Source: Prosapia bicincta
Taxonomy: Eukaryota > Arthropoda > Insecta > Hemiptera > Cercopidae
DNA: 64,000 nt
Assembly: GCA_036971475.1 (NCBI GenBank)
Contig: JBAIZL010000002.1
Span: 353,213,582 to 353,277,581, forward strand
Direction of reading: 5' to 3'
A program made the position numbers and the translations under genes. A model generated the notes under the pieces. It made no database searches. It saw only the letters and a list, made by a program, of their open reading frames with translations, and was not told where the DNA came from. Positions 27,008 to 43,300 of the stretch are shown piece by piece. The number at the start of each line of letters is the position of its first letter. The first letter of the stretch is position 1.

Positions 27008-30000
27008 CCCGTAATGGCATCAGATTGAAGTTTTATCACTTAATCAAATCCGATAACGAACAAGAATATTCCTCATTTGACATATAATGTACTGGGGTTT
27101 TATATACTGGATAGTTTTTTGATACATAATGCTGGTACTATAAGTATTCAACATCAATGTATGTTTATGCAAAAATTTAAAGTATGAGAAACATTGTAAT
27201 TAAATTCCCGTAATGTCATCAGATTCAAGTTTTATCACTTAATCAAATCCGATAACGAACAAGTATAATCATCATTTGACATATAATGTACTGGGATTTT
27301 ATATACTGGAAAGGTTTTTGATACATAATGCTGGTACTATAAGTAATCAACATCAATATATGTTTATGCAAAAATTTAAAGTATGAGAAACATTGTAATT
27401 AAATTCCCGTAATGTCATCAGATTCAAGTTTTATCACTTAATCAACTCCGATAACGAACAAGTATAATCATCATTTGACATATAATGTACTGGGATTTTA
27501 TATACTGGAAAGGTTATTGATACATAATGCTGGTACTATAAGTAATCAACATCAATATATGTTTATGCAAAAATTTAAAGTATGAGAAACATTGTAATTA
27601 AATTCCCTTAATGTCATCAGATTCAAGTTTTATCACTTAATCAAATCCGATAACGAACAAGTATAAACATCATTTGACATATAATGTACTGGGATATTAT
27701 ATACTGGAAAGATTTTGATACATAATGCTGGTACTATAAGTAATCAACATCAATGTATGTTTATGCAAAAATTTAAAGTATGAGAAACATTGTAATAAAA
27801 TTCCCGTAATGTCATCAGATTCAAGTTTTATCACTTAATCAAATCCGATAACGAATAAGTATAATCATCATTTGACATATAATGTACTGGGATTTTATAT
27901 ACTGGAAAGGTTTTTGATACATAATGCTGGTACTATAAGTAATCAACATCAATATATGTTTATGCAAAAATTTAAAGTATGAGAAACATTGTAATTAAAT
28001 TCCCGTAATGTCATCAGATTCAAGTTTTATCACTTAATCATATCCGAAAACGACCAAGTATAATCATCATTTGACATATAATGTACTGGGATTTTATATA
28101 CTGGAAAGATTTTGATACATAATGCTGGTACTATAAGTAATCAACATCAATGTATGTTTATGCAAAAATTTAAAGTATGAGAAACATTGTAATTAAATTC
28201 CCGTAATGTCATCAGATTCAAGTTTTATCACTTAATCAAATCCGATAACGAACAAGTATAATCATCACTTGACATATAATGTACTGGGATTTTATATACT
28301 GGAAAGATTTTTGATACATAATGCTGGTACTATAAGTAATCAACATCAATGTATGTTTATGCAAAAATTTAAAGTATGAGAAACATTGTAATTAAATTCC
28401 CGTAATGTCATCAGATTCAAGTTTTATCACTTAATCAAATCCGAGAACGAACAAGTATAATCATCATTTGACATATAATGTACTGGGATTTTATATACTG
28501 GAAAGATTTTTGATACATAATGCTGGTACTATAAGTAATAAACATCAATGTATGTTTATGCAAAAATTTAAAGTATGAGAAACATTGTAATTAAATTCCC
28601 GTAATGTCATCAGATTCAAGTTTTATCACTTAATCAACTCCGATAACGAACAAGTATAATCATCATTTGACATATAATGTACTGGGATTTTATATACTGG
28701 AAAGATTTTTGATACACATTGCTGCTACTATAAGTAATCAACATCAATGTATGTTTATGCAAAAATTTAAAATATGAGAAACATTGTAATTAAATTCCCG
28801 TAATGTCATCAGATTCAAGTTTTATCACTTAATCAAATCCGATAACGAACAAGTATAATCATCATTTGACATATAAAGTACTGGGGTTTTATATACTGGA
28901 TAGTTTTTTGGTACATAATGCTGGTTCTATAAGTAATCAACATCAATGTATGTTTATGCAAAAATTTAAAGTATGAGAAACATTGTAATTAAATTCCCGT
29001 AATGTCATCAGATTCAAGTTTTATCACGTAATCAAATCCGATAACGAACAAGTATAATCATCATTTGACATATAATGTACTGGGATTTAATATACTGGAA
29101 AGATTTTTGATACATAATGCTGGTACTATAAGTAATCAACATCAATGTATGTTTATGCAAAAATTTAAAGTATGAGAAATATTGTAATTAAATTCCCGTA
29201 AAGTCATCAGATTCAAGTTTTATCACTTAATCAAATCCGATAACGAACAAGTATAATCATCATTTGACATATAATGTACTGGGATTTTATATACTGGAAA
29301 GGTTTTTGATACATAATGCTGGTACTATAAGTAATCAACATCAATATATGTTTATGCAAAAATTTAAAGTATGAGAAACATTGTAATTAAATTCCCTTAA
29401 TGTCATCAGATTCAAGTTTTATCACTTAATCAAATTCGATAACGAACAAGTATAAACATCATTTGACATATAATGTACTGGGATTTTATATACTGGAAAG
29501 ATTTTGATACATAATGCTGGTACTATAAGTAATCAACATCAATGTACGTTTATGCAAAAATTTAAAGTATGAGAAACATTGTAATAAAATTCCCGTAATG
29601 TCATCAGATTCAAGTTTTATCACTTAATCAAATCCGATAACGAATAAGTATAATCATCATTTGACATATAATGTACTGGGATTTTATATACTGGAAAGGT
29701 TTTTGATACATAATGCTGGTACTATAAGTAATCAACATCAATATATGTTTATGCAAAAATTTAAAGTATGAGAAACATTGTAATTAAATTCCCGTAATGT
29801 CATCAGATTCAAGTTTTATCACTTAATCATATCCGATAACGAACAAGTATAATCATCATTTGACATATAATGTACTGGGATTTTATATACTGGAAAGATT
29901 TTGATACATAATGCTGGTACTATAAGTAATCAACATCAATGTATGTTTATGCAAAAATTTAAAGTATGAGAAACATTGTAATTAAATTCCCGTAATGTCA

Positions 30001-32176
30001 TCAGATTCAAGTTTTATCACTTAATCAAATCCGAGAACGAACAAGTATAATCATCATTTGACATATAATGTACTGGGATTTTATATACTGGAAAGATTTT
30101 TGATACATAATGCTGGTACTATAAGTAATCAACATCAATGTATGTTTATGCAAAAATTTAAAGTATGAGAAACATTGTAATTAAATTCCCGTAATTTCAT
30201 CAGATTCAAGTTTTATCACTTAATCAACTCCGATAACGAACAAGTATAATCATCATTTGACATATAATGTACTGGGATTTTATATACTGGAAAGATTTTT
30301 GATACACATTGCTGCTACTATAAGTAATCAACATCAATGTATGTTTATGCAAAAATTTAAAAGATGAGAAACATTTTAATTAAATTCCCGTAATGTCATC
30401 AGATTCAAGTTTTATCACTTAATGAAATCCGATAACGAACAAGTATAATCATCATTTGACATATAAAGTACTGGGGTTTTATATACTGGATAGTTTTTTG
30501 ATACATAATGCTGGTTCTATAAGTAATCAACATCAATGTATGTTTATGCAAAAATTTAAAGTATGAGAAACATTGTAATTAAATTCCCGTAATGTCATCA
30601 GATTCAAGTTTTATCACGTAATCAAATCCGATAACGAACAAGTATAATCATCATTTGACATATAATGTACTTGGATTTAATATACTGGAAAGATTTTTGA
30701 TACATAATGCTGGTACTATAAGTAATCAACATCAATGTATGTTTATGCAAAAATTTAAAGTATGAGAAATATTGTAATTAAATTCCCGTAAAGTCATCAG
30801 ATTCAAGTTTTATCACTTAATCAAATCCGATAACGAACAAGTATAATCATCATTTGACATATAATGTACTGGGATTTTATATACTGGAAAGATTTTTGAT
30901 TCATATTGCTGGTACTATAAGTAATCTACATCAATGTATGTTTATGAAAAAATTTAAAGTATGAGAAACATTGTAATTAAATTCCCGTAATGTCATCAGA
31001 TTCAAGTTTTATCACTTAATCAAATCCGATAACGAACAAGTATAATCATCATTTGACATATAATGTACTGGGATTTTAAATACTGGAAAGATTTTTGATA
31101 CATAATGCTGGTACTATAAGTGATCAACATCAGTGTATGTTTATCCCAAAATTTAAAGTATGAGAAACATTGTAATTAAATTCCCGTAATGTCATCAGAT
31201 TCAAGTTTTATCACTTAATCAACTCCGATAAGGAACAAGTATAATCATCATTTGACATATAATGTACTAGGATTTTATATTCTGGAAAGAATTTGATATA
31301 TAATGCTGGTACTATAAGTAATCAACATCAATGTATGTTTATGCAAAAATTTAAAGTATGAGAAACATTGTAATTAAATTCCCGTAATGTCATCAGATTC
31401 AAGTTTTATTACATAATCAAATCCGATAACGAACAAGTATAATCATCATTTGACATATAATGTACTGGGATTTTATATACTGGAAAGATTTTTGATACAT
31501 AATGCTGGTACTATAAGTAATCAACATCAATGTATGTTTATGCAAAAATTTAAACTATGAGAAACATTGTAATTAAATTCCCGTAATGTCATCAGATTCA
31601 AGTTTTATCACTTAATCAAATCCGATAACGAACAAGTATAATCATCATTTGACATATAAAGTACTGGGGTTTTATATACTGGATTGTTTTTTGATACATA
31701 ATGCTGGTTCTATAAGTAATCAACATCAATGTATGTTTATGCAAAAATTTAAAGTATGAGAAACATTGTAATTAAATTCCCGTAATGTCATCAGATTCAA
31801 GTTTTATCACGTAATCAACTCCGATAACGAACAAGTATAATCATCATTTGACATATAATGTACTGGGATTTTATATACTGGAAAGATTTTTGATACATAA
31901 TGCTGGTACTATAAGTAATCAACATCAATGTATGTTTATGCAAAAATTTAAAGTATGAGAAACATTGTAATTAAATTCCCGTAATGTCATCAGATTAAAG
32001 TTTTATCACTTAATCAAATCCGATAACGAACAAGTATAATCATCATTTGACATATAATGTACTGGGATTTTATATACTGGAAAGATATTCGATACATAAT
32101 GCTGGTACTATAAGTAATCAACATCAATGTATGTTTATGCAAAAATTTAAAGTGTGAGAAACATTGTAATTAAATT
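27008..32176 (+). repeat. 26-monomer HOR, copy 1 (5169 bp)
   Basis: Twenty-six monomers: the 18-mer order plus eight extra. Units 4-12 (CCCTTAATG through GTAAAGTC) are followed by a second, slightly different pass (13-20) with CCCTTAATG/AATTCGATAACG, GAATAAG, TATCCGATAAC, GAGAACG, TAATTTCATC/ACACATTGCTGC, AATGAAATCC, TTGGATTTAATA and GTAAAGTC. The two CCCTTAATG units are 1789 bp apart (nine monomers) and the two ACACATTGCTGC units 1590 bp apart (eight). Unit 12 is a hybrid of GTAAAGTC with an AAAGG end. Unit 23 has TTTTATTACATAATC. Confidence 0.9.
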
Positions 32177-35100
32177 CCCGTAATGGCATCAGATTGAAGT
32201 TTTATCACTTAATCAAATTAGATAACGAACAAGAATATTCCTCATTTGACATATAATGTACTGGGGTTTTATATACTGGATAGTTTTTTGATACATAATG
32301 CTGGTACTATAAGTATTCAACATCAATGTATGTTTATGCAAAAATTTAAAGTATGAGAAACATTGTAATTAAATTCCCGTAATGTCATCAGATTCAAGTT
32401 TTATCACTTAATCAAATCCGATAACGAACAAGTATAATCATCATTTGACATATAATGTACTGGGATTTTATATACTGGAAAGGTTTTTGATACATAATGC
32501 TGGTACTATAAGTAATCAACATCAATATATGTTTATGCAAAAATTTAAAGTATGAGAAACATTGTAATTAAATTCCCGTAATGTCATCAGATTCAAGTTT
32601 TATCACTTAATCAACTCCGATAACGAACAAGTATAATCATCATTTGACATATAATGTACTGGGATTTTATATACTGGAAAGGTTATTGATACATAATGCT
32701 GGTACTATAAGTAATCAACATCAATATATGTTTATGCAAAAATTTAAAGTATGAGAAACATTGTAATTAAATTCCCTTAATGTCATCAGATTCAAGTTTT
32801 ATCACTTAATCAAATCCGATAACGAACAAGTATAAACATCATTTGACATATAATGTACTGGGATATTATATACTGGAAAGATTTTGATACATAATGCTGG
32901 TACTATAAGTAATCAACATCAATGTATGTTTATGCAAAAATTTAAAGTATGAGAAACATTGTAATAAAATTCCCGTAATGTCATCAGATTCAAGTTTTAT
33001 CACTTAATCAAATCCGATAACGAATAAGTATTATCATCATTTGACATATAATGTACTGGGATTTTATATACTGGAAAGGTTTTTGATACATAATGCTGGT
33101 ACTATAAGTAATCAACATCAATATATGTTTATGCAAAAATTTAAAGTATGAGAAACATTGTAATTAAATTCCCGTAATGTCATCAGATTCAAGTTTTATC
33201 ACTTAATCATATCCGAAAACGACCAAGTATAATCATCATTTGACATATAATGTACTGGGATTTTATATACTGGAAAGATTTTGATACATAATGCTGGTAC
33301 TATAAGTAATCAACATCAATGTATGTTTATGCAAAAATTTAAAGTATGAGAAACATTGTAATTAAATTCCCGTAATGTCATCAGATTCAAGTTTTATCAC
33401 TTAATCAAATCCGATAACGAACAAGTATAATCATCACTTGACATATAATGTACTGGGATTTTATATACTGGAAAGATTTTTGATACATAATGCTGGTACT
33501 ATAAGTAATCAACATCAATGTATGTTTATGCAAAAATTTAAAGTATGAGAAACATTGTAATTAAATTCCCGTAATGTCATCAGATTCAAGTTTTATCACT
33601 TAATCAAATCCGAGAACGAACAAGTATAATCATCATTTGACATATAATGTACTGGGATTTTATATACTGGAAATATTTTTGATACATAATGCTGGTACTA
33701 TAAGTAATAAACATCAATGTATGTTTATGCAAAAATTTAAAGTATGAGAAACATTGTAATTAAATTCCCGTAATGTCATCAGATTCAAGTTTTATCACTT
33801 AATCAACTCCGATAACGAACAAGTATAATCATCATTTGACATATAATGTACTGGGATTTTATATACTGGAAAGATTTTTGATACACATTGCTGCTACTAT
33901 AAGTAATCAACATCAATGTATGTTTATGCAAAAATTTAAAATATGAGAAACATTGTAATTAAATTCCCGTAATGTCATCAGATTCAAGTTTTATCACTTA
34001 ATCAAATCCGATAACGAACAAGTATAATCATCATTTGACATATAAAGTACTGGGGTTTTATATACTGGATAGTTTTTTGGTACATAATGCTGGTTCTATA
34101 AGTAATCAACATCAATGTATGTTTATGCAAAAATTTAAAGTATGAGAAACATTGTAATTAAATTCCCGTAATGTCATCAGATTCAAGTTTTATCACGTAA
34201 TCAAATCCGATAACGAACAAGTATAATCATCATTTGACATATAATGTACTGGGATTTAATATACTGGAAAGATTTTTGATACATAATGCTGGTACTATAA
34301 GTAATCAACATCAATGTATGTTTATGCAAAAATTTAAAGTATGAGAAATATTGTAATTAAATTCCCGTAAAGTCATCAGATTCAAGTTTTATCACTTAAT
34401 CAAATCCGATAACGAACAAGTATAATCATCATTTGACATATAATGTACTGGGATTTTATATACTGGAAAGGTTTTTGATACATAATGCTGGTACTATAAG
34501 TAATCAACATCAATATATGTTTATGCAAAAATTTAAAGTATGAGAAACATTGTAATTAAATTCCCTTAATGTCATCAGATTCAAGTTTTATCACTTAATC
34601 AAATTCGATAACGAACAAGTATAAACATCATTTGACATATAATGTACTGGGATTTTATATACTGGAAAGATTTTGAAACATAATGCTGGTACTATAAGTA
34701 ATCAACATCAATGTACGTTTATGCAAAAATTTAAAGTATGAGAAACATTGTAATAAAATTCCCGTAATGTCATCAGATTCAAGTTTTATCACTTAATCAA
34801 ATCCGATAACGAATAAGTATAATCATCATTTGACATATAATGTACTGGGATTTTATATACTGGAAAGGTTTTTGATACATAATGCTGGTACTATAAGTAA
34901 TCAACATCAATATATGTTTATGCAAAAATTTAAAGTATGAGAAACATTGTAATTAAATTCCCGTAATGTCATCAGATTCAAGTTTTATCACTTAATCATA
35001 TCCGATAACGAACAAGTATAATCATCATTTGACATATAATGTACTGGGATTTTATATACTGGAAAGATTTTGATACATAATGCTGGTACTATAAGTAATC

Positions 35101-37345
35101 AACATCAATGTATGTTTATGCAAAAATTTAAAGTATGAGAAACATTGTAATTAAATTCCCGTAATGTCATCAGATTCAAGTTTTATCACTTAATCAAATC
35201 CGAGAACGAACAAGTATAATCATCATTTGACATATAATGTACTGGGATTTTATATACTGGAAAGATTTTTGATACATAATGCTGGTACTATAAGTAATCA
35301 ACATCAATGTATGTTTATGCAAAAATTTAAAGTATGAGAAACATTGTAATTAAATTCCCGTAATTTCATCAGATTCAAGTTTTATCACTTAATCAACTCC
35401 GATAACGAACAAGTATAATCATCATTTGACATATAATGTACTGGGATTTTATATACTGGAAAGATTTTTGATACACATTGCTGCTACTATAAGTAATCAA
35501 CATCAATGTATGTTTATGCAAAAATTTAAAAGATGAGAAACATTTTAATTAAATTCCCGTAATGTCATCAGATTCAAGTTTTATCACTTAATGAAATCCG
35601 ATAACGAACAAGTATAATCATCATTTGACATATAAAGTACTGGGGTTTTATATACTGGATAGTTTTTTGATACATAATGCTGGTTCTATAAGTAATCAAC
35701 ATCAATGTATGTTTATGCAAAAATTTAAAGTATGAGAAACATTGTAATTAAATTCCCGTAATGTCATCAGATTCAAGTTTTATCACGTAATCAAATCCGA
35801 TAACGAACAAGTATAATCATCATTTGACATATAATGTACTTGGATTTAATATACTGGAAAGATTTTTGATACATAATGCTGGTACTATAAGTAATCAACA
35901 TCAATGTATGTTTATGCAAAAATTTAAAGTATGAGAAATATTGTAATTAAATTCCCGTAAAGTCATCAGATTCAAGTTTTATCACTTAATCAAATCCGAT
36001 AACGAACAAGTATAATCATCATTTGACATATAATGTACTGGGATTTTATATACTGGAAAGATTTTTGATTCATAATGCTGGTACTATAAGTAATCTACAT
36101 CAATGTATGTTTATGAAAAAATTTAAAGTATGAGAAACATTGTAATTAAATTCCCGTAATGTCATCAGATTCAAGTTTTATCACTTAATCAAATCCGATA
36201 ACGAACAAGTATAATCATCATTTGACATATAATGTACTGGGATTTTAAATACTGGAAAGATTTTTGATACATAATGCTGGTACTATAAGTGATCAACATC
36301 AGTGTATGTTTATCCCAAAATTTAAAGTATGAGAAACATTGTAATTAAATTCCCGTAATGTCATCAGATTCAAGTTTTATCACTTAATCAACTCCGATAA
36401 CGAACAAGTATAATCATCATTTGACATATAATGTACTAGGATTTTATATTCTGGAAAGAATTTGATATATAATGCTGGTACTATAAGTAATCAACATCAA
36501 TGTATGTTTATGCAAAAATTTAAAGTATGAGAAACATTGTAATTAAATTCCCGTAATGTCATCAGATTCAAGTTTTATTACATAATCAAATCCGATAACG
36601 AACAAGTATAATCATCATTTGACATATAATGTACTGGGATTTTATATACTGGAAAGATTTTTGATACATAATGCTGGTACTATAAGTAATCAACATCAAT
36701 GTATGTTTATGCAAAAATTTAAACTATGAGAAACATTGTAATTAAATTCCCGTAATGTCATCAGATTCAAGTTTTATCACTTAATCAAATCCGATAACGA
36801 ACAAGTATAATCATCATTTGACATATAAAGTACTGGGGTTTTATATACTGGATTGTTTTTTGATACATAATGCTGGTTCTATAAGTAATCAACATCAATG
36901 TATGTTTATGCAAAAATTTAAAGTATGAGAAACATTGTAATTAAATTCCCGTAATGTCATCAGATTCAAGTTTTATCACGTAATCAACTCCGATAACGAA
37001 CAAGTATAATCATCATTTGACATATAATGTACTGGGATTTTATATACTGGAAAGATTTTTGATACATAATGCTGGTACTATAAGTAATCAACATCAATGT
37101 ATGTTTATGCAAAAATTTAAAGTATGAGAAACATTGTAATTAAATTCCCGTAATGTCATCAGATTAAAGTTTTATCACTTAATCAAATCCGATAACGAAC
37201 AAGTATAATCATCATTTGACATATAATGTACTGGGATTTTATATACTGGAAAGATATTCGATACATAATGCTGGTACTATAAGTAATCAACATCAATGTA
37301 TGTTTATGCAAAAATTTAAAGTGTGAGAAACATTGTAATTAAATT
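32177..37345 (+). repeat. 26-monomer HOR, copy 2 (5169 bp)
   Basis: This repeats copy 1 at an offset of exactly 5169 bp for every marker checked; for example TATCCGAAAACGACC is at 28041 and 33210, and the GGCATC start at 27008 and 32177. It differs by few substitutions, such as AATCAAATTAGATAACG near 32212, GTATTATCATC near 33028, GGAAATATTTTTG near 33671 and TTTTGAAACATAATG near 34672. It is a very recent duplicate of a 5-kb unit. Confidence 0.92.
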
Positions 37346-40300
37346 CCCGTAATGGCATCAGATTGAAGTTTTATCACTTAATCAAATTAGATAACGAACA
37401 AGAATATTCCTCATTTGACATATAATGTACTGGGATTTTATATACTGGAAAGGTTTTTGATACATAATGCTGGTACTATAAGTAATCAACATCAATATAT
37501 GTTTATGCAAAAAGTTAAAGTATGAGAAACATTGTAATTAAATTCCCGTAATGTCATCAGATTCAAGTTTTATCACTTAATCAAATCCGATAACGAACAA
37601 GTATAATCATCATTTGACATATAATGTACTGGGATTTTATATACTGGAAAGGTTTTTGATACATAATGCTGGTACTATAAGTAATCAACATCAATATATG
37701 TTTATGCAAAAAGTTAAAGTATGAGAAACATTGTAATTAAATTCCCGTAATGTCATCAGATTCAAGTTTTATCACTTAATCAACTCCGATAACGAACAAG
37801 TATAATCATCATTTGACATATAATGTACTGGGATTTTATATACTGGAAAGGTTATTGATACATAATGCTGGTACTATAAGTAATCAACATCAATATATGT
37901 TTATGCAAAAATTTAAAGTATGAGAAACATTGTAATTAAATTCCCTTAATGTCATCAGATTCAAGTTTTATCACTTAATCAAATCCGATAACGAACAAGT
38001 ATAAACATCATTTGACATATAATGTACTGGGATATTATATACTGGAAAGATTTTGATACATAATGCTGGTACTATAAGTAATCAACATCAATGTATGTTT
38101 ATGCAAAAATTTAAAGTATGAGAAACATTGTAATAAAATTCCCGTAATGTCATCAGATTCAAGTTTTATCACTTAATCAAATCCGATAACGAATAAGTAT
38201 TATCATCATTTGACATATAATGTACTGGGATTTTATATACTGGAAAGGTTTTTGATACATAATGCTGGTACTATAAGTAATCAACATCAATATATGTTTA
38301 TGCAAAAATTTAAAGTATGAGAAACATTGTAATTAAATTCCCGTAATGTCATCAGATTCAAGTTTTATCACTTAATCATATCCGAAAACGACCAAGTATA
38401 ATCATCATTTGACATATAATGTACTGGGATTTTATATACTGGAAAGATTTTGATACATAATGCTGGTACTATAAGTAATCAACATCAATGTATGTTTATG
38501 CAAAAATTTAAAGTATGAGAAACATTGTAATTAAATTCCCGTAATGTCATCAGATTCAAGTTTTATCACTTAATCAAATCCGATAACGAACAAGTATAAT
38601 CATCACTTGACATATAATGTACTGGGATTTTATATACTGGAAAGATTTTTGATACATAATGCTGGTACTATAAGTAATCAACATCAATGTATGTTTATGC
38701 AAAAATTTAAAGTATGAGAAACATTGTAATTAAATTCCCGTAATGTCATCAGATTCAAGTTTTATCACTTAATCAAATCCGAGAACGAACAAGTATAATC
38801 ATCATTTGACATATAATGTACTGGGATTTTATATACTGGAAAGATTTTTGATACATAATGCTGGTACTATAAGTAATAAACATCAATGTATGTTTATGCA
38901 AAAATTTAAAGTATGAGAAACATTGTAATTAAATTCCCGTAATGTCATCAGATTCAAGTTTTATCACTTAATCAACTCCGATAACGAACAAGTATAATCA
39001 TCATTTGACATATAATGTACTGGGATTTTATATACTGGAAAGATTTTTGATACACATTGCTGCTACTATAAGTAATCAACATCAATGTATGTTTATGCAA
39101 AAATTTAAAATATGAGAAACATTGTAATTAAATTCCCGTAATGTCATCAGATTCAAGTTTTATCACTTAATCAAATCCGATAACGAACAAGTATAATCAT
39201 CATTTGACATATAAAGTACTGGGGTTTTATATACTGGATAGTTTTTTGGTACATAATGCTGGTTCTATAAGTAATCAACATCAATGTATGTTTATGCAAA
39301 AATTTAAAGTATGAGAAACATTGTAATTAAATTCCCGTAATGTCATCAGATTCAAGTTTTATCACGTAATCAAATCCGATAACGAACAAGTATAATCATC
39401 ATTTGACATATAATGTACTGGGATTTAATATACTGGAAAGATTTTTGATACATAATGCTGGTACTATAAGTAATCAACATCAATGTATGTTTATGCAAAA
39501 ATTTAAAGTATGAGAAATATTGTAATTAAATTCCCGTAAAGTCATCAGATTCAAGTTTTATCACTTAATCAAATCCGATAACGAACAAGTATAATCATCA
39601 TTTGACATATAATGTACTGGGATTTTATATACTGGAAAGGTTTTTGATACATAATGCTGGTACTATAAGTAATCAACATCAATATATGTTTATGCAAAAA
39701 TTTAAAGTATGAGAAACATTGTAATTAAATTCCCTTAATGTCATCAGATTCAAGTTTTATCACTTAATCAAATTCGATAACGAACAAGTATAAACATCAT
39801 TTGACATATAATGTACTGGGATTTTATATACTGGAAAGATTTTGATACATAATGCTGGTACTATAAGTAATCAACATCAATGTACGTTTATGCAAAAATT
39901 TAAAGTATGAGAAACATTGTAATAAAATTCCCGTAATGTCATCAGATTCAAGTTTTATCACTTAATCAAATCCGATAACGAATAAGTATAATCATCATTT
40001 GACATATAATGTACTGGGATTTTATATACTGGAAAGGTTTTTGATACATAATGCTGGTACTATAAGTAATCAACATCAATATATGTTTATGCAAAAATTT
40101 AAAGTATGAGAAACATTGTAATTAAATTCCCGTAATGTCATCAGATTCAAGTTTTATCACTTAATCATATCCGATAACGAACAAGTATAATCATCATTTG
40201 ACATATAATGTACTGGGATTTTATATACTGGAAAGATTTTGATACATAATGCTGGTACTATAAGTAATCAACATCAATGTATGTTTATGCAAAAATTTAA

Positions 40301-43300
40301 AGTATGAGAAACATTGTAATTAAATTCCCGTAATGTCATCAGATTCAAGTTTTATCACTTAATCAAATCCGAGAACGAACAAGTATAATCATCATTTGAC
40401 ATATAATGTACTGGGATTTTATATACTGGAAAGATTTTTGATACACATTGCTGCTACTATAAGTAATCAACATCAATGTATGTTTATGCAAAAATTTAAA
40501 AGATGAGAAACATTGTAATTAAATTCCCGTAATGTCATCAGATTCAAGTTTTATCACTTAATGAAATCCGATAACGAACAAGTATAATCATCATTTGACA
40601 TATAAAGTACTGGGGTTTTATATACTGGATAGTTTTTTGATACATAATGCTGGTTCTATAAGTAATCAACATCAATGTATGTTTATGCAAAAATTTAAAG
40701 TATGAGAAACATTGTAATTAAATTCCCGTAATGTCATCAGATTCAAGTTTTATCACGTAATCAAATCCGATAACGAACAAGTATAATCATCATTTGACAT
40801 ATAATGTACTTGGATTTAATATACTGGAAAGATTTTTGATACATAATGCTGGTACTATAAGTAATCAACATCAATATATGTTTATGCAAAAATTTAAAGT
40901 ATGAGAAATATTGTAATTAAATTCCCGTAAAGTCATCAGATTCAAGTTTTATCACTTAATCAAATCCGATAACGAACAAGTATAATCATCATTTGACATA
41001 TAATGTACTGGGATTTTATATACTGGAAAGATTTTTGATTCATAATGCTGGTACTATAAGTAATCAACATCAATGTATGTTTATGAAAAAATTTAAAGTA
41101 TAAGAAACATTGTAATTAAATTCCCGTAATGTCATCAGATTCAAGTTTTATCACTTAATCAAATCCGATAACGAACAAGTATAATCATCATTTGACATAT
41201 AATGTACTGGGATTTTATATACTGGAAAGATTTTTGATACATAATGCTGGTACTATAAGTGATCAACATCAGTGTATGTTTATCCCAAAATTTAAAGTAT
41301 GAGAAACATTGTAATTAAATTCCGGTAATGTCATCAGATTCAAGTTTTATCACTTAATCAACTCCGATAAGGAACAAGTATAATCATCATTTGACATATA
41401 ATGTACTAGGATTTTATATTCTGGAAAGAATTTGATATATAATGCTGGTACTATAAGTAATCAACATCAATGTATGTTTATGCAAAAATTTAAAGTATGA
41501 GAAACATTGTAATTAAATTCCCGTAATGTCATCAGATTCAAGTTTTATCACTTAATCAAATCCGAGAACGAACAAGTATAATCATCATTTGACATATAAT
41601 GTACTGGGATTTTATATACTGGAAAGATTTTTGATACATAATGCTTGTACTATAAGTAATCAACATCAATGTATGTTTATGCAAAAATTTAAAGTATGAG
41701 AAACATTGTAATTAAATTCCCGTAATTTCATCAGATTCAAGTTTTATCACTTAATCAACTCCGATAACGAACAAGTATAATCATCATTTGACATATAATG
41801 TACTGGGATTTTATATACTGGAAAGATTTTTGATACACATTGCTGCTACTATAAGTAATCAACATCAATGTATGTTTATGCAAAAATTTAAAAGATGAGA
41901 AACATTTTAATTAAATTCCCGTAATGTCATCAGATTCAAGTTTTATCACTTAATGAAATCCGATAACGAACAAGTATAATCATCATTTGACATATAAAGT
42001 ACTGGGGTTTTATATACTGGATAGTTTTTTGATACATAATGCTGGTTCTATAAGTAATCAACATCAATGTATGTTTATGCAAAAATTTAAAGTATGAGAA
42101 ACATTGTAATTAAATTCCCGTAATGTCATCAGATTCAAGTTTTATCACGTAATCAAATCCGATAACGAACAAGTATAATCATCATTTGACATATAATGTA
42201 CTTGGATTTAATATACTGGAAAGATTTTTGATACATAATGCTGGTACTATAAGTAATCAACATCAATGTATGTTTATGCAAAAATTTAAAGTATGAGAAA
42301 TATTGTAATTAAATTCCCGTAAAGTCATCAGATTCAAGTTTTATCACTTAATCAAATCCGATAACGAACAAGTATAATCATCATTTGACATATAATGTAC
42401 TGGGATTTTATATACTGGAAAGATTTTTGATTCATAATGCTGGTACTATAAGTAATCTACATCAATGTATGTTTATGAAAAAATTTAAAGTATGAGAAAC
42501 ATTGTAATTAAATTCCCGTAATGTCATCAGATTCAAGTTTTATCACTTAATCAAATCCGATAACGAACAAGTATAATCATCATTTGACATATAATGTACT
42601 GGGATTTTAAATACTGGAAAGATTTTTGATACATAATGCTGGTACTATAAGTGATCAACATCAGTGTATGTTTATCCCAAAATTTAAAGTATGAGAAACA
42701 TTGTAATTAAATTCCCGTAATGTCATCAGATTCAAGTTTTATCACTTAATCAACTCCGATAAGGAACAAGTATAATCATCATTTGACATATAATGTACTA
42801 GGATTTTATATTCTGGAAAGAATTTGATATATAATGCTGGTACTATAAGTAATCAACATCAATGTATGTTTATGCAAAAATTTAAAGTATGAGAAACATT
42901 GTAATTAAATTCCCGTAATGTCATCAGATTCAAGTTTTATCACTTAATCAAATCCGATAACGAACAAGTATAATCATCATTTGACATGTAATGTACTGGG
43001 ATTTTATATACTGGAAAGATTTTTGATACATAATGCTGGTACTATAAGTAATCAACATCAATGTATGTTTATGCAAAAATTTAAACTATGAGAAACATTG
43101 TAATTAAATTCCCGTAATGTCATCAGATTCAAGTTTTATCACTTAATCAAATCCGATAACGAACAAGTATAATCATCATTTGACATATAAAGTACTGGGG
43201 TTTTATATACTGGATTGTTTTTTGATAGATAATGCTGGTTCTATAAGTAATCAACATCAATGTATGTTTATGCAAAAATTTAAAGTATGAGAAACATTGT

